64,000 nucleotides of DNA, taken from the NCBI GenBank assembly GCA_038502055.1, contig JAXRKN010000044.1, positions 4,746,001 to 4,810,000 of the forward strand. Direction: 5' to 3'. Position 1 is the stretch's first letter; every line of letters starts with the position of its first letter. This stretch comes from Tanytarsus gracilentus (lineage: Eukaryota; Arthropoda; Insecta; Diptera; Chironomidae). Of the stretch, positions 24,957 through 38,100 are shown piece by piece. The position numbers were made by a program, and so were the translations under genes. Below the pieces are notes generated by a model. The model was not told where the DNA came from, ran no database searches, and saw only the letters and a program-made list of their open reading frames with translations.

Positions 24957-26498
24957 ATGCCGTCGGAAATGATCACACTCCAATTGGGCCAATGCGGCAA
25001 TCAAAGTAAGTCTTAAAAATTGAAAATTGTGCAATAGCGATGCCGAAATTTTAAAATTCGCCAAATGTTTTTTAGTTGGTTTCGAATTCTGGAAGCGACT
25101 GTGTTTAGAGCATGGGATTTCGCCATCAGGAGTACTTGAGGATTTCGCAACAGACGGGTGTGATCGAAAAGATGTTTTCTTCTATCAGGTGAGAAATTTC
25201 AAATTAAAATCAGAAGTTCTGTAAGTTAAAATTTATTTAAAGGCTGACGATGATCATTACATACCTCGAGCTGTTTTGTTGGATCTTGAACCTCGTGTTA
25301 TTCACACAATTATGACGTCACAATATGCCAAAGTAAGTTAAGAATAAGTTTTATTGAAATTCACTAAACTTTCAACTTCCAGCTCTATAATCCGGAGAAC
25401 ATTTATCTCTCAAAAGATGGCGGTGGCGCTGGTAATAATTGGGCAAGTGGATTCAGTCAAGGCGAAAGATTGCAAGAGGAAGTTTTCGATATAATCGACA
25501 GGGAAGCAGATGGCAGCGACAGTTTAGAAGGATTTGTCTTGTGTCACTCGATTGCTGGCGGAACTGGAAGTGGAATGGGCAGCTACATCATGGAGCGACT
25601 CTCTGATCATTTTCCTAAAAAGCTCGTCCAGACCTACAGTGTATTTCCAAATCAAGACGAGATCAGCGATGTCGTCGTCCAGCCATATAATTCATTGCTC
25701 ACTCTAAGACGTCTCACAAGCTGTGCCGATTGCGTTGTAGTTCTCGATAATACTGCACTAAATCGCATTGCAACTGATCGCTTGCACATTGAAAATCCAT
25801 CATTCACTCAGATTAATACACTCGTAAGCACAATCATGTCGGTGAGCACAACAACGCTTCGATATCCGTCTTACATGAACAACAACTTGATTGGATTAAC
25901 AGCTCCATTAATTCCAACGCCTCAACTTCATTTCTTAATGACGGGCTACACACCACTCACCACCGATACGGACATAATTAATGTACGAAAGACAACTGTT
26001 CTCGATGTCATGCGACGTCTCTTGCAGCCAAAAAACATGATGGTATCGACGGGTCCGGATAAGACAAATCACCATTGTTACATTTCAATTTTGAACATAA
26101 TTCAAGGTGAAGTAGATCCAACGCAGGTCCATAAGTCATTGCAACGTATTCGTGAACGTAAATTGGCGCAATTCATTCCATGGGGTCCTGCTTCAATTCA
26201 AGTGGCCTTGTCACGAACCTCGCCGTACGTACAGAGCAGCCATCGTGTCTCGGGTCTCATGTTGGCCAATCACACATCCATCTGTTCGCTCTTTGAGCGA
26301 GCCCTAAATCAGTATGATAAGTTGCGTAAGCGCGGAGCTTTTCTCGATCAATTTCGCAAAGAGGACATGTTTAAGGATGATCTTTCAGAGCTCGATGATT
26401 CTCGTGAAGTTGTCGATTCACTCGTGCAAGAATATGAGGCGGCAACGAAGCTCGATTACTTGCAGTGGCAGGCTCAGAAGGAAGGCGACACCAAATAA
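24957..26498 (+). CDS. Gamma-tubulin
   Basis: Exons 24957-25005, 25076-25188, 25243-25332 and 25383-26498 give 455 residues. The N-terminus MPSEMITLQLGQCGNQ and the segment EFWKRLCLEHGISPSG are gamma-tubulin signatures. The GTP-binding tubulin motif GGTGSGMG lies at 143-150, and HGGGAGNNWASGF appears as DGGGAGNNWASGF. Gamma-tubulin forms the gamma-TuRC with GCP proteins and nucleates microtubules at centrosomes and basal bodies. The length fits insect gamma-tubulins (about 455-475). Which of the two Drosophila paralogues (23C or 37C) it is closer to cannot be decided by eye. A polyadenylation signal lies near 26599. The gene is convergent with the next minus-strand gene, 276 bp away. Confidence 0.95.
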
Positions 26499-26774
26499 TT
26501 CAAAATTGCCAAAATTATCTCACACGAAAACGCTTAAAAATCTCCTTCAATTTTTTTAAACTCTTATACTCAAATGTTTATTGATTTTCAATCGAATTAA
26601 TAAAAAATCTCATTTTTTTGCACAAAAAAATTTAACAAACTTCTTTTTTTTACGAAATAAAAATCTTTATGAAAATATTTCTTAATGAAAGTCGTTATCA
26701 TGCATGCGTGTGTACAAAATAACTGCGATATAGTCGAATGAGGGAAGAGGAAAGAAAAAGTAGAGCAGTAAACT

Positions 26775-29361
26775 CTAGTCAAGGAAAAATTCGGTGAAAT
26801 GAGCTAAGCCTAAATTGTTGCTGTTCGCGGTGCCGACAATAAAATCATTTGAGGCAACAACAATTGATTCACTCGATGCATTTCTAAAGTGAATATCTCT
26901 GAAATTGTCGAGATAAAGCATCATTGCACATCCGCTGGTGAAGGTCGCGATTAAATGATTCGTTGATGTTATTGAGCGACTTAAAACCTTCTCGTTACGT
27001 CCAACTTTAACGATCGTCGATTGAATAACTTTTAGCGAGTTACCATCGCACTTATTTACACCGATAACGATAATGCGTCGATGGGATGGCGAAAGATCTT
27101 CAGCGTCCGCGAGATAAACCATGAAGAGATAGTTCTAAAAATATAAAAATTGCGATTAAAGATCACTTCTATTAATTAACTAAATTCACCTCTTCAAATT
27201 CAAAAGTCGTCAAATTAATTCCATAATTTTTCATCAAGTCCAGTGAAATCAATAAATCTCCATTGTTATAATTGAAAATTGACACTTGCGTATCGCCATT
27301 TGTGATGAGTTGTGAATCTAAAAAGTGTAATAAATTTATGAGTCATACTCTCGCACTTATCTCAAGTTTACATAGATTGTGTCACATTAAATTTACCTTT
27401 TCCACAGTACATTTGCTTAATTCGATAAAACACCTTCGGAAATTGCCGAATGCTGGCGAGTTGAGCGAGATCTAAATTCGGCGTCAATTTGTACTTGACC
27501 AAGCCCGTGACGTAGCTCTTCATGTCGAGAGATTTTTCACTCCACGCCATGATGAAATAGCAGCTACGGGGTATTGTCGTATAGCATATATCACTCGTGA
27601 CACTCTTTACCGTATCGAGATGAACGGATGAGAATTTTGCGCCACGCTGATCAATGTAGTAAACGTTGCAGTACACAAAAGCAATTGGACAGCTCTCGGG
27701 ATCTTCGAGTTCTTTCTGTTTTGCTCGCATTTCAACATAAATTGGCAGTGGATTTTCCTCATTATAGCACAGCCGCTGAAACTTATTGTCGTTATCAACA
27801 CACACGTCATGCAATCGCCGAGGGACTTGATCTATGAGCCGAAAGTCACTCTCACCTTTCTTGAGCAATGCACTCAGCCGATGATATTCAAAGAAACTTA
27901 TGGTTGCGTGACTGACACATATAAGAATGTCGTCCTCGAAAAACAAGTGCTCGGTTATATCGTCGTGCTCTAATTGATGTGTATGTGACATGTTGAGTGT
28001 CGATGAATTATTCCTTATGATAGCCGACTCTTCCGTTTGAGTCTCAATTGTACAGAGAATTTTACTTTTTTCAGGTACGATCGTTGGATCAATTTCCGCT
28101 TGAGTTTTGCCACTATTGCTGTTGATATTGTTATTTGCCTCTTTTATGGTGATTTTAGTCATCTTCTTGGGCGCACGTCGATGCAGAATAATGTTCTTCC
28201 TTAGACTTTTGCTGTTATCGTTGAGCTGGAATATGATGTTAATTTTGTTGTTGATTTTATTAATGTTCTGCGAGTCTTTTGACTCGGTTGATTGTCTCGA
28301 GGACGTGTCCGTGCCCGGCTCTTGCTTCACAACCGTCGTCGTCGAGGGAGCACTTTCGACTTTTTGAGCAACAATCACCTTAACTTGATCGTCATCATCG
28401 TGCTCCTTTTTCTTCTTCTTTTTCTTTTTCTGCTTCTTCGCTGGCGGTTCCGTTTCCGATTCCTTCGCCAGCTGTTCGGCCCTCTTCTTTAACATCGCTC
28501 CAATTGGCACTTTTAACATATTTGTATTGAGATTTTCAACCATAATATTGGATTGTAATTTTGTAACTTCTTCATCAATGGCACGCTTCTCTTTTTCTTC
28601 ATCACACTCATCCGCAACCTTTCTGCCGATGGCGATGACCCTGGGTGTAGTTTTATTGTAATCATGGCGTTCGAGTATAGAAATGTTGGGTTTATTGCTA
28701 GCAGGTGACAACTCACTCGACTGAACTTTTGTCGGGCCTTTCTTTAAAGGATTTCGAGGAACTTTAATTTCATCAACTAAACTTTTAGTTTGTAAAATCG
28801 CCACATGCGGCTGTTGCTGCGTAGAAATGTCAAGGCAATTGCTTGATATTTTCTCGTGTGGCGTTATTGATGAAACTCTATTCTGCACGTACTTGTATGA
28901 ATAATCTTTCCTAACCGCTATCATGCTTTGAACTCGTTGGACACGCTTTGAACTTTGTTGAGATGAGGGAGATGGGGGAAGAGCTGCTGTGGAGGATGTT
29001 GATGGAACAATTTCAGCTTCCATTCGATTTATTGAAAAAATTTTAAGCGACTCCAGGTGAGGAGATGCTGGACGTGATGATTTATTCTCTTGTTTAATGT
29101 CCACTGGGAGTGTTACTAAAATAGATAAGTGGTGACAGGATGTTAGAGATACAGGACAATTTCCTATTTTGTTTTATTTCTAGTCGTTTTTAGTTGTCAC
29201 TTGTGCTATTATGCTAAAATAGCTGCCGACAACCGCTTGATCATCTCAAAAGCACACTTAATTAACATTAATCAACTCATTCATCATCTTTTATTTTTAT
29301 CCTCACCCAATTTAATTTCCTCCCAATTTTTTGATGCACGCTGCAATAATCCCTTCTTCAT
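26775..29361 (-). CDS. Unrecognised protein, basic disordered N-half and beta-rich C-half
   Basis: Four exons, 29361-29307, 29115-27397, 27317-27190 and 27134-26775, give 753 residues. The start exon (MKKGLLQRASKNWEEIK) is inferred: its donor and phase fit, but an internal Met encoded at 29023 is an alternative. Residues 1-360 are Ser/Lys-rich and disordered, with a poly-Lys run (QKKKKKKKKE) that looks like a nuclear signal and a PGTDTSSRQSTESKDSQ stretch. The last about 350 residues show alternating short hydrophobic strands (HLFFEDDILICVSHATISFF, IAFVYCNVYYIDQRG, NYLFMVYLADAEDLSPSHRR). Together they resemble one degenerate WD40-like beta-propeller. I do not recognise the family. A chromatin or DNA-repair scaffold is a guess from architecture only. 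Confidence 0.8.
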
Positions 29362-29656
29362 TTTGCCTTTCTTTGCTAATTTACACCTTAATGCTAGAAA
29401 ATACGGTCCATTTGTGTCGCCTTATGGGATTGAAATACTAAAAATAAAATATTTAAGTGTAAACAAACTTTCTTGATGATGATAAAAGCGTTACTGTACT
29501 CTCGCTAAAATAATTACAGTGAGATGTCTAAATTTTGATGCAGTGTTTTTTTTCGATAATTATTTTCACAAGGGTTGAGCATGCTCGAGTTAGTTAAATT
29601 CACGTCATATTTTTAATTCATTTTATTACTAATTAAAATCTACACAATTTATAGAC
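29362..29656. other. Intergenic gap between two minus-strand genes
   Basis: About 295 bp holding the 3' UTR of mL41 and the presumed promoter of the downstream unrecognised gene. No further feature is supported. Confidence 0.5.
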
Positions 29657-30209
29657 TCAAAAAATGTCGGATCCTGTCTTTCGAGCCATGCCCCAGGCAT
29701 AATCAGAATCCATTTTCTCTTCGTTTGATGCAATTTTAGGGCTGCCATCCTCGTTCAAATCGTCATTCTTAAAGTCTTCGATAATTTTCTTCGCATAGGT
29801 TGCGTTAAATAAATCTTGAGGTGTGAATTCTGATTGAACAACCTCGGTTGTTTTGTAAGAAACGTATGGCTTAAATTTGCAATTTGTCAAGTCCGGCACA
29901 ATGAGTTCGGGAATCAGCTCGGGAACAATAAAAAACTTCCCACGACCATCTTCATATCCAATATCACGAACTCCTCGCTTATCGATGGGAAGATCAGGAT
30001 TGGAAATGTGTCTTTGTTGTTTGAACACTCGCGATCCTCGCTTGTTGTATCTTAAAAGAGTTTATTACTATTATTATTTTTCAAGCATTATTTTAAATTT
30101 ATTCAACTTACAGTAAAAATTTCCTAAAATTCTTTTTTCCACTGAGAAATGAAGTTGTTGAAATTTGCCTTTGACTTTGATGAAAAACTACTCTTGCTAG
30201 GTTGTTCAT
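29657..30209 (-). CDS. mRpL41: Mitochondrial ribosomal protein mL41
   Basis: Exon 1 is 30209-30112 and exon 2 is 30050-29657, joined as CT|A, giving 163 residues. The N-terminus (MNNLARVVFHQSQRQISTTS) is Arg/Ser-rich without acids, a typical mitochondrial presequence. The core KRGVRDIGY, GKFFIVPELIPELIVPDLT and KPYVSYKT matches the mL41 family, a large-subunit protein of the mitochondrial ribosome. The C-terminal tail is acidic. The gene is divergent from rtcB with 233 bp between start codons, which suggests a shared promoter region. Confidence 0.9.
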
Positions 30210-30442
30210 TTTGAACTGCAATTAACTCACTCAAATGCTGTAAATTCGGAAAAAAAGTATAAATTGTGTAAATTTTACAGAGGCAGAGCTCAGAGTAATA
30301 ATTCAAAAGTGATTAAAAGCGCTTCTTTGAATTTAAAAGGGAAAATTGTTTTTTTTGTAACGAACTTTTAGAATTCAAATCACTCACATTGTTTTCAATT
30401 TTTTTTTTTTGGGAAAAAATAAAATAATTTTTCCATCAAAAA
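30210..30442. promoter_or_regulatory. Bidirectional promoter region between mL41 and rtcB
   Basis: The 233 bp between the two divergent start codons must hold both promoters and both 5' UTRs. It is AT-rich and has no TATA box that I can place with confidence, as expected for housekeeping genes. Confidence 0.55.
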
Positions 30443-32082
30443 ATGGTTGTCCGAACGTATGATGAGGAGTTGAAGTATATAGAGAAGATCAATGACTACA
30501 GTTGGCGTATCAAGAAAGGCTTTCAGGTGAGCTCAAAAGTTGTCAAATTAAACTTTGCCGGTTTTAATTATTTTAAAATAACTTCCAGCCCAACATGAAT
30601 GTCGAAGGAATCTTTTATGTCAATAAAAATCTTGAGCCACTGATGTTCGAGGAGCTTAAAAACTCATGTCGGCAAGATGGAATCGGGGGTTTTCTGCCAG
30701 GGTAATAAATTAAAAACATCCAGCCGCATGAATTTCATTATTTTTGTTAATATTTCAGAATGAAGCAAATTGCAAATGTGGCAGCACTGCCAGGCATTGT
30801 TGGAAGAAGTATTGGGCTTCCAGACATTCATTCAGGCTATGGATTCGCTATCGGTAACATGGCTGCATTCGATATGAATAATCCACTATCGATTATTAGT
30901 CCGGGAGGAGTTGGATTCGATATTAATTGCGGTGTGCGTTTATTGCGTACTAATTTGTTTGAGAAGGATGTAAGGCCTGTTCAAGAGCAACTCGCTCAGT
31001 CACTCTTCGATCATATACCAGTCGGTGTAGGCTCAAAAGGCATAATTCCTATGAACGCTCGAGATCTTGATGAAGCTCTAGAAATGGGTATGGACTGGTC
31101 ACTCCGTGAAGGATATGTTTGGGCTGAAGATAAGGAGCATTGCGAGGAGTATGGCCGAATGTTGAATGCTGACCCATCTAAAGTCAGTATGAGAGCTAAA
31201 AAGCGAGGCTTACCACAGCTCGGAACGCTAGGTGCCGGCAATCATTACGCTGAAATTCAAGTCGTCGATGAGATTTATGATAAATGGGCGGCAAATAAAA
31301 TGGGTATCGAATCGAAGGGACAAGTTTGCATTATGATTCATTCGGGAAGTCGTGGATTCGGACATCAAGTGGCAACAGATGCTCTCGTTGAGATGGAAAA
31401 GGCGATGAAACGTGATAAGATTGAAACCAATGATCGACAACTAGCATGCGCTCGAATTCACTCGGAAGAGGGTCAAAATTATCTGAAAGCCATGGCTGCG
31501 GCTGCTAATTTTGCGTGGGTAAATCGCAGCTCCATGACGTTCCTTACTCGGCAAGCGTTTGCCAAGCAATTTAACACAACTCCCGATGATCTAGATATGC
31601 ACGTAATTTATGATGTAAGTCACAATATCGCAAAAGTTGAAAATCATATTGTCGATGGAAGGGAAATGACATTGCTTGTCCATCGAAAAGGATCCACTCG
31701 CGCATTTCCACCTCATCATCCACTCATTCCAGTTGATTATCAGCTTACTGGCCAGCCGGTGCTTGTTGGCGGCACTATGGGTACATGCTCATACATACTT
31801 ACTGGCACAGAAAAAGGAATGACTGAAACATTCGGCTCGACATGCCACGGAGCTGGTAGAGCATTATCACGAGCTAAATCAAGACGTAACATCGACTACA
31901 TGGACATTCTAGAGCAGATGAAATCCAAGAATATTGCAATTCGTGTTGCATCGCCTAAACTTGTCATGGAAGAGGCTCCCGAATCTTATAAAAATGTCAC
32001 AGATGTCGTCGACACGTGCCATTCGGCTGGTATCAGTAAAAAGTGTGTAAAACTTCGTCCAATTGCCGTTATTAAGGGTTAA
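30443..32082 (+). CDS. rtcB: RNA-splicing ligase RtcB
   Basis: Exons 30443-30526, 30589-30701 and 30759-32082 give 506 residues, the usual length of animal RtcB (HSPC117). The catalytic set is complete by position. Metal ligands are Asp120 and Cys123 in GGVGFDINCGV, His228 in GAGNHYAEIQ, His260 in HSGSRGFGH and His354 in YDVSHNIAK. The guanylylated His429 is in TCHGAGRALSRAK. The enzyme joins 2',3'-cyclic phosphate and 5'-OH RNA ends using GTP and Mn2+. It acts in tRNA splicing and in Xbp1 mRNA splicing during the unfolded protein response. AATAAA lies at 32091-32096. The gene is convergent with the anillin-like gene, with 132 bp between stop codons. Confidence 0.97.
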
Positions 32083-32214
32083 AATGATTTAATAAAGTTT
32101 TTTTATTATCTTTACCTATTTATTCGTGGTCTTTATTAAATTCTTACAATAGTTTTTTAGTGAATGCAAAAAAAATATGGAAACCTACCAGTTTCGTTAA
32201 TTACTAAAAAAGCT

Positions 32215-34235
32215 TTACTTGATGAGAGCCAAAACCTTGTTGATTGAACCAACCCATTCTGCATACGATTCAGCGGAATGTGTAGCAGCCATGAGACTGA
32301 AAGAAACTTAATTTAGGGAAGTCTAAATTTAGAAATATAATTTAACCTACTAAAAGTTTGCGACATCAACGTAGTGATTGAACTTGAGAGAAAATGAAAA
32401 AGGACGTTTTGAAACTCGAGTGTCGACCGGAATGACTGCATCGCTATCATAGTTGTAGAGATCGAGGATAATTGTTTCACGCGATTGAGCGAGGCTCGTG
32501 TGGCCATGTGACTTAAAAGAGATCTCCAAAATGTGTCCATTTAAGTGTGAGCTCGTTTCATGCCAGACATCACGAACTTTTACGAAGAGCGTGCCACGAT
32601 ATTGAACGCCTGCTGTTATCTTTTGAGTGATACGCATGAGAATTTTGCTTCGAATTGGAACTTGATCAGCTGGCAAAACTTCAATCATTTGGAATCGCTT
32701 GGGCTTTGTCCCGGTGTCGGCTAAAGTAAATGTCACAAATCCATATTTTTTAAGCATAGTCTCGCGTCCATTTGCCTTTTGTCGCCAAAAAGTCGTGCCG
32801 AAAATTTCCAATCGCATCTCAAAATCAGAATAAGCCTCTGGAATGCTGAAACACTCGGGAAACTTGATGATTCTGATGTCATTAGTGATACGCACTGCAT
32901 TCGAAGCCATAACCATATCATTGTACTTAATCATTGCAAGCAAATATTCATTCTTCGTTGACATTTTACGTTGAAAATATGACAATTTGACTTCGAGCAT
33001 CACGTCACGAATAACCAACTTTCCTCTACGATTAAACGGAGCTGGATGTTCTTCGATACCATCATCATTTAATCTCCGCAATTCACTCAGTGCCGAGTCA
33101 AAGCGCGTTGTTGCAACAAGATAATGCCGTTCAATGTTAATAATTGAGTCAATATTGTTATCATCAACCTTTGTAACACTCTCGAGGACTCGGTTGATTT
33201 TCATCATGAGTGTTTCCGCTTTAAAGAGTTCACTCTCGAGACGGGCGATCTTTTCACCTTTTGAACGCTCAGATATGATTGATGTACTGCTTGCGCCACA
33301 ACCCAATTGAACTTCAGGAGCTTTCTCGATGATTTTGGCTTTCTCTTTAGGCTTTTGTGGCAATGGTGGTGGCTGCGGATAGACTTCAACTGATGTATAT
33401 TGCACTTTTGACGGTGTCGGTGGCTTTTTGAAAGTTTTCTCTTTTTTCTTACTTCCACTGGGAGAGCTGTAATAACTGCTGCTGTCATATTCGAGTCTTT
33501 TTCGTGATTGTGACAGCATATTCGATTGCATTTCTTCGTGTCGCTTGATTTTATTCTCAAATTGCTTCTGATTTTCTTTAATCTCACGAACCTCATCCTT
33601 GAGTAAACGAATTGTGGCGAGAAATTTGTCTTCACTTTCCTTGCCGGTCTCTTTAATCTTTTCAGCCTTTCCTAATTGTTCAATTCGCTTACGAACTTGA
33701 ATCTCATTAAGCTCCTTCTCAATAAATTCATCCAAGTCATGAAAAACCTTTTCCATTTCAAGCTTCGGATCTACTGCCGGCTGATTAAAGCGCAAATGCT
33801 GCTGGATGTTCTGAACATTTTCGGGTTTGGATGCGGTTGCTTGAATATTATCGGACGAGTAGTGACGAGGCAAGTGAATCGCTTTTTTCTTTGAACTCTT
33901 TTTCCCAACTGATTGCCAAAATCCAAAGCTACTTGACTTGCTTGTTGTTGTTGTTGTATGAGCTATAGGCGTACTTGCTGTCATCGAGTGAACTGATGAT
34001 GGATTGTTGTCAGATTGCGATGTTTCGGGTCGTTTGGGCTGAGCATTAGTACCTGGGAAGATGTTGTGAGCTGATAATGGCTTCGGAATTCCACGACCTT
34101 CAGTTGCCCTCTCAAAAAATTTTAATTTTTCCTGGAAATACTTATTTAAACGAAATTTAAGGCTTTGAAACTATATTTTACCCTTATTGATAGCGCCGAA
34201 GGATCAACATTTAAGTTATTCAAACTTTGATTCAT
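32215..34235 (-). CDS. Short anillin-like protein (AHD and PH domains)
   Basis: Exons 34235-34182, 34131-32351 and 32296-32215 give 638 residues. The N-terminus carries a family-like motif (DPSALSIREKLKFFERATEG). The middle is a charged coiled-coil-like stretch with a proline-rich patch (QPPPLPQKP). Residues about 300-500 resemble the anillin homology domain: IARLESELFKAETLM, then RLNDDG, GKLVIRDVMLEVKL and SDFEMRLEIFGTTFWRQ. The C-terminus fits a divergent PH domain ending in the helix SYAEWVGSINKVLALI. Anillins link RhoA, septins, actin and myosin at contractile rings. This protein is about half the length of Drosophila anillin (scraps) and lacks recognisable myosin- and actin-binding regions. 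Rhotekin is the other AHD-PH family and cannot be fully excluded. The last junction (TTTTA|GTAGGT) is inferred from PH continuity. Confidence 0.75.
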
Positions 34236-35196
34236 TCTGTTGCTTGATTTTTATCAAATTTATTAATTTACAAAATAAGAGAAAATTCACGCTTTTCTGG
34301 TGGGGTTTGTTTTTAAATTTTGTTACATGAAAATTCAAAAAATTTAAAGACGTTGAAGTGAATTTTTTGTAGTATTTTTTTAAAATTAATGGTTTTAACT
34401 ATTCTTTGAGTCGTGTTAGATTAAAATTTTTTTTAAGGATCACGGAAAAAGCTTTTAAAATTAATAAATTCTTAACCTTGACCATGAACTTGAATAGTAT
34501 AATTCAATTAAAAACACGTGTGAAAGGCAAACGCTAAGCTCAATCATTAAAACAATTTAAATGTCATCAACCAGCATACAAACTTTGTATTACAAAGCGA
34601 TGTGTAAAAATATCGAACTGATGATCGAGCAGTGAGAGTGAGAAATAAATTCCTAGAAATTTTTTAGTGTTTTCCTCGCTGGAAAAAGATCATAGGTCGG
34701 CAAAAAATTAGATTAGAATGATTTTTTTAGAAATGTGTCGTCGTAAAAAAATCATTTTATTTTCATTTTCCAGCGACGTATTAAGGAGAGATTAAAAGCC
34801 AAATTTATAACAAATCCATAATATCTCATATGGAATGCCTCACATGTCACTTTGCATATGTGTTTAATTAGCTTATTTTATAGTAATCGTTCTCACTCCC
34901 TTAAAAAAGTGAATTTCTCCTCCATGTGCCTTTAAATTGATATTCACAATTTAAATTTGATTCTGATGTACTCACACCATATCTTCTCTTTTTTTTCGAC
35001 CCAACTTTGAATGCTTCAGTCTTTACTCGTCGCTCGACTCAGAACGTTCTCATCTGTTTCTCTCGTTCGCTGTCTATCGGCGCGCACACGTTCACTTCTT
35101 TTTTTAATTATGTTGAAGAAAAATTTTATTGTTGTGCAGTGATTTTTTTTTTCGTTCTGCTCATTCGTGCAGTCTTGGGATTCTTTTGCTAAAAAT
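34236..35196. other. Intergenic region between anillin-like and decoy receptor genes
   Basis: About 960 bp separating two divergent genes. It must contain both promoters. AT-rich; I see no conserved element that I can name. Confidence 0.5.
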
Positions 35197-38100
35197 ATGC
35201 AATCGCGAAATACTTTTTTATTACTTTTATTGGTCGTTAAAATTTCTCTAACATGTTCGAGCGAGCTTCAGCATGTGGTTTGCGATACGGTCGAAGTTAG
35301 GTCGTTTAAAGAGCTCGCGAAGAAGCTCACAAATTGCACCATTGTTACGGGCAACGTAGCCATCATGATTGGTTACGAAGGTACGGACGCAGACAACTTT
35401 ACGAGCTCCGATATCAACAGTCAAAGCTTTCCATTAAGGTACAAGCGCGTGTGCATGACACTCCGTCATTTTTCAAGTTGTCAAACAACATTAATTTCGA
35501 AAAAAGTTTTATTCTTTTCTTTTTGGAATTTCAGAGAAGTAACAGGATATGTTTTTTTCTATATCATAAAGCATCTCAATACGCTCGGCTCGATGTTCCC
35601 TAATTTGACGATTATTCGTGGTCAACGGCTTTTTTGGAATTATGCCCTCGTCCTCTCTGACACACAATTGACTGAGGTGAATTTCATATTTCTTTTTTTA
35701 AAATATTAATTTTTGTTACAAATCTTTTAAAATCTCCCTAATGGCATTTTAATTACAGATCGGGCTCACTAATCTCGTCCGAATTAGTCGCGGTTCTGTT
35801 AGAATTTTCGGAATCAACGAAAATCTTTGTCTACCCAAGGTAAATAATTGACTCGTTCGGCTAATTGACGAGATATTAATTAAATTTCATTTTTTTTAAC
35901 TCATCACTTCCAACTCAATTGACTTTTTGGCCTTGAAAAATTTGTGCCACGTTCCACATATAATTTTCTCTCAGATTGATTGGGCAGTAATAATTCGGAT
36001 GGGTGAATTTATTACGGTCGGCAAAAATGTCACGAGTTCAAATTGCACCACATCTTCGAAAAACTGTATTGCGTGTCCGAAGGGTAATTGCTGGAATGAA
36101 AATTCATGCCAAAAATTTGTGTCATCGCACTCTGTGAGGATTAACAAAATTACGTTTCCGTGTCATCGACTCTGGTTTGGTTTTCTTAAGCATCTCTTTT
36201 TTTAGTATTTATTTTTTTAAACCTTCCTCAGTTTGGGCGAATGTGTTAATGCAACGACCAGTGGTTGTTTGGTTTGCGTTGATTTATCTGAAGATTTTAA
36301 ATGCGTTGAAAGATGCTCGCGAGACAGGTATGGACATTTTGAAAAAATTTAACGAAAAAATTAATTTAAAAAATTTAAACTTAAAAAAATCAATATTTAA
36401 ATTTTCTGCAAACCAAATGCCAGATTACTAAACTCCGACGCTCGAAGATGCATAAAACCCGAAGAATGCATAAAAGCGAATCGTAAAATTCATGAGAAGG
36501 AATGCTTGCAAGAATGTCCACCTGGCTACACCTCAGAACTTAGCGGTGATGGAACTTGTACACGCTGTAAAGATAAGTGTCCGAAAACTTGCAGTTATTT
36601 TCACGAGATAAAGACGATTGGTCAGCTGGAAGCGATCGGTACTGGATGCACGATAATCAACAGTAGCCTAGAGATCAACATCATAGATGACGTTAGGGAA
36701 ATAACAGCTGAACTTCAAACGTATCTTGGCAATATTGAGGTGATTAAAAAAATAAAAATCCAAGAAAAACTAAAATTTTCGTCAATTTCAGGAGATTCAT
36801 GGAACTCTTCGCATTCACCGGTAAGCATACGCACATGACATAATCGAGTTGATTTTCTCTTCTTCTCTTCTCATAGTTCGAATGGAATATCAACGCTGAC
36901 CTTCCTCAATAATTTACGTCTTGTCTCTACATCGACTTCGTCGAGCGCAATTCGAATTTTTGAGAATCAAAATCTCCAGAAAATTTTCGATTGGCGTTTG
37001 AGGGGCGACAAAAAGCTCACAATTAAACAAGGCTCGGTGTTGATTTACAACAATTTTAGACTCTGCGAAAATGAAGTTGCAAACTTTAAAAAGCTCCTCG
37101 TTGGAAATGAGCCAAGACTTGAAGATTACATGCTGAATAATGGAAACAATAAAAAGTGTAAAAATGACGAAATAAAGACGGAATTTCAAGTGATTTCGCA
37201 CGACAAGGTTATAATTTCATGGATTGATAAATCAATGGTTAACATGGACGATTTTCCTGGTTATTTAATTCAATTTGTGGAGATTGATGATTCCGAGAAA
37301 ATGGGAGCGGATGACAACATGCTTTATGAGCGAGACATTTGCAGTTCATTCGGATGGAAAAATGCAATAGTGAAGAAGGAAGACGTGAGTGTTGAAAATG
37401 GATCTTACAGGTACACTCTCGGCAATTTAACGCAGTACACAACCTACGCATTTACCGTTCAACTTTATTACTATGAAACAGCTGAAGCAATGAACGGCTA
37501 CTCAAATCTCTCTTTTCGAGGAGCGTCCGAAGCGATAACTTTTAAAACTAAAATGATTCGACCTTCGAGGGTAACAAAATTTGCCACCGCTCTCAAAACA
37601 ACTGATTCAATAACGCTCGCGTTTGATGTGGTGTCGAGTGAAAAAAGTGCCATCGATAACTTTTTAATTCATTTATTTGAGGAGAATTATTTTGATGCTA
37701 GTGTCATCGATCAACGTAACTACTGTCTTAATCCTATCGAGAGTCCTGATTCTGAGATAAGTTCATTGGCTGGTGAGAATTTAAAAAAAAGTTATGATGA
37801 ACGTGAGAACTGCTGTGATAGGTGCTGCGATGAGAGAAGAAAAGCACGCGAAATTAATGATGACAATTTTCGGGATAATCTCATAAAGTTTAGTGATAAC
37901 AAATCGAGAAAAAATCAACAAAATCACTTGCTGAAAATGATACATATGAAAGAATTTAAAAATAAATTTATAATCAATGGGTCTTTAACCAGTTACACAG
38001 TGACAAAATTGGAACCATTCACATTCTACAAATTTCACATTTACGCTTGCACAATTGATGCGATCTGTAGTGAATACGAAATTCATACGGAAAAAACTGC

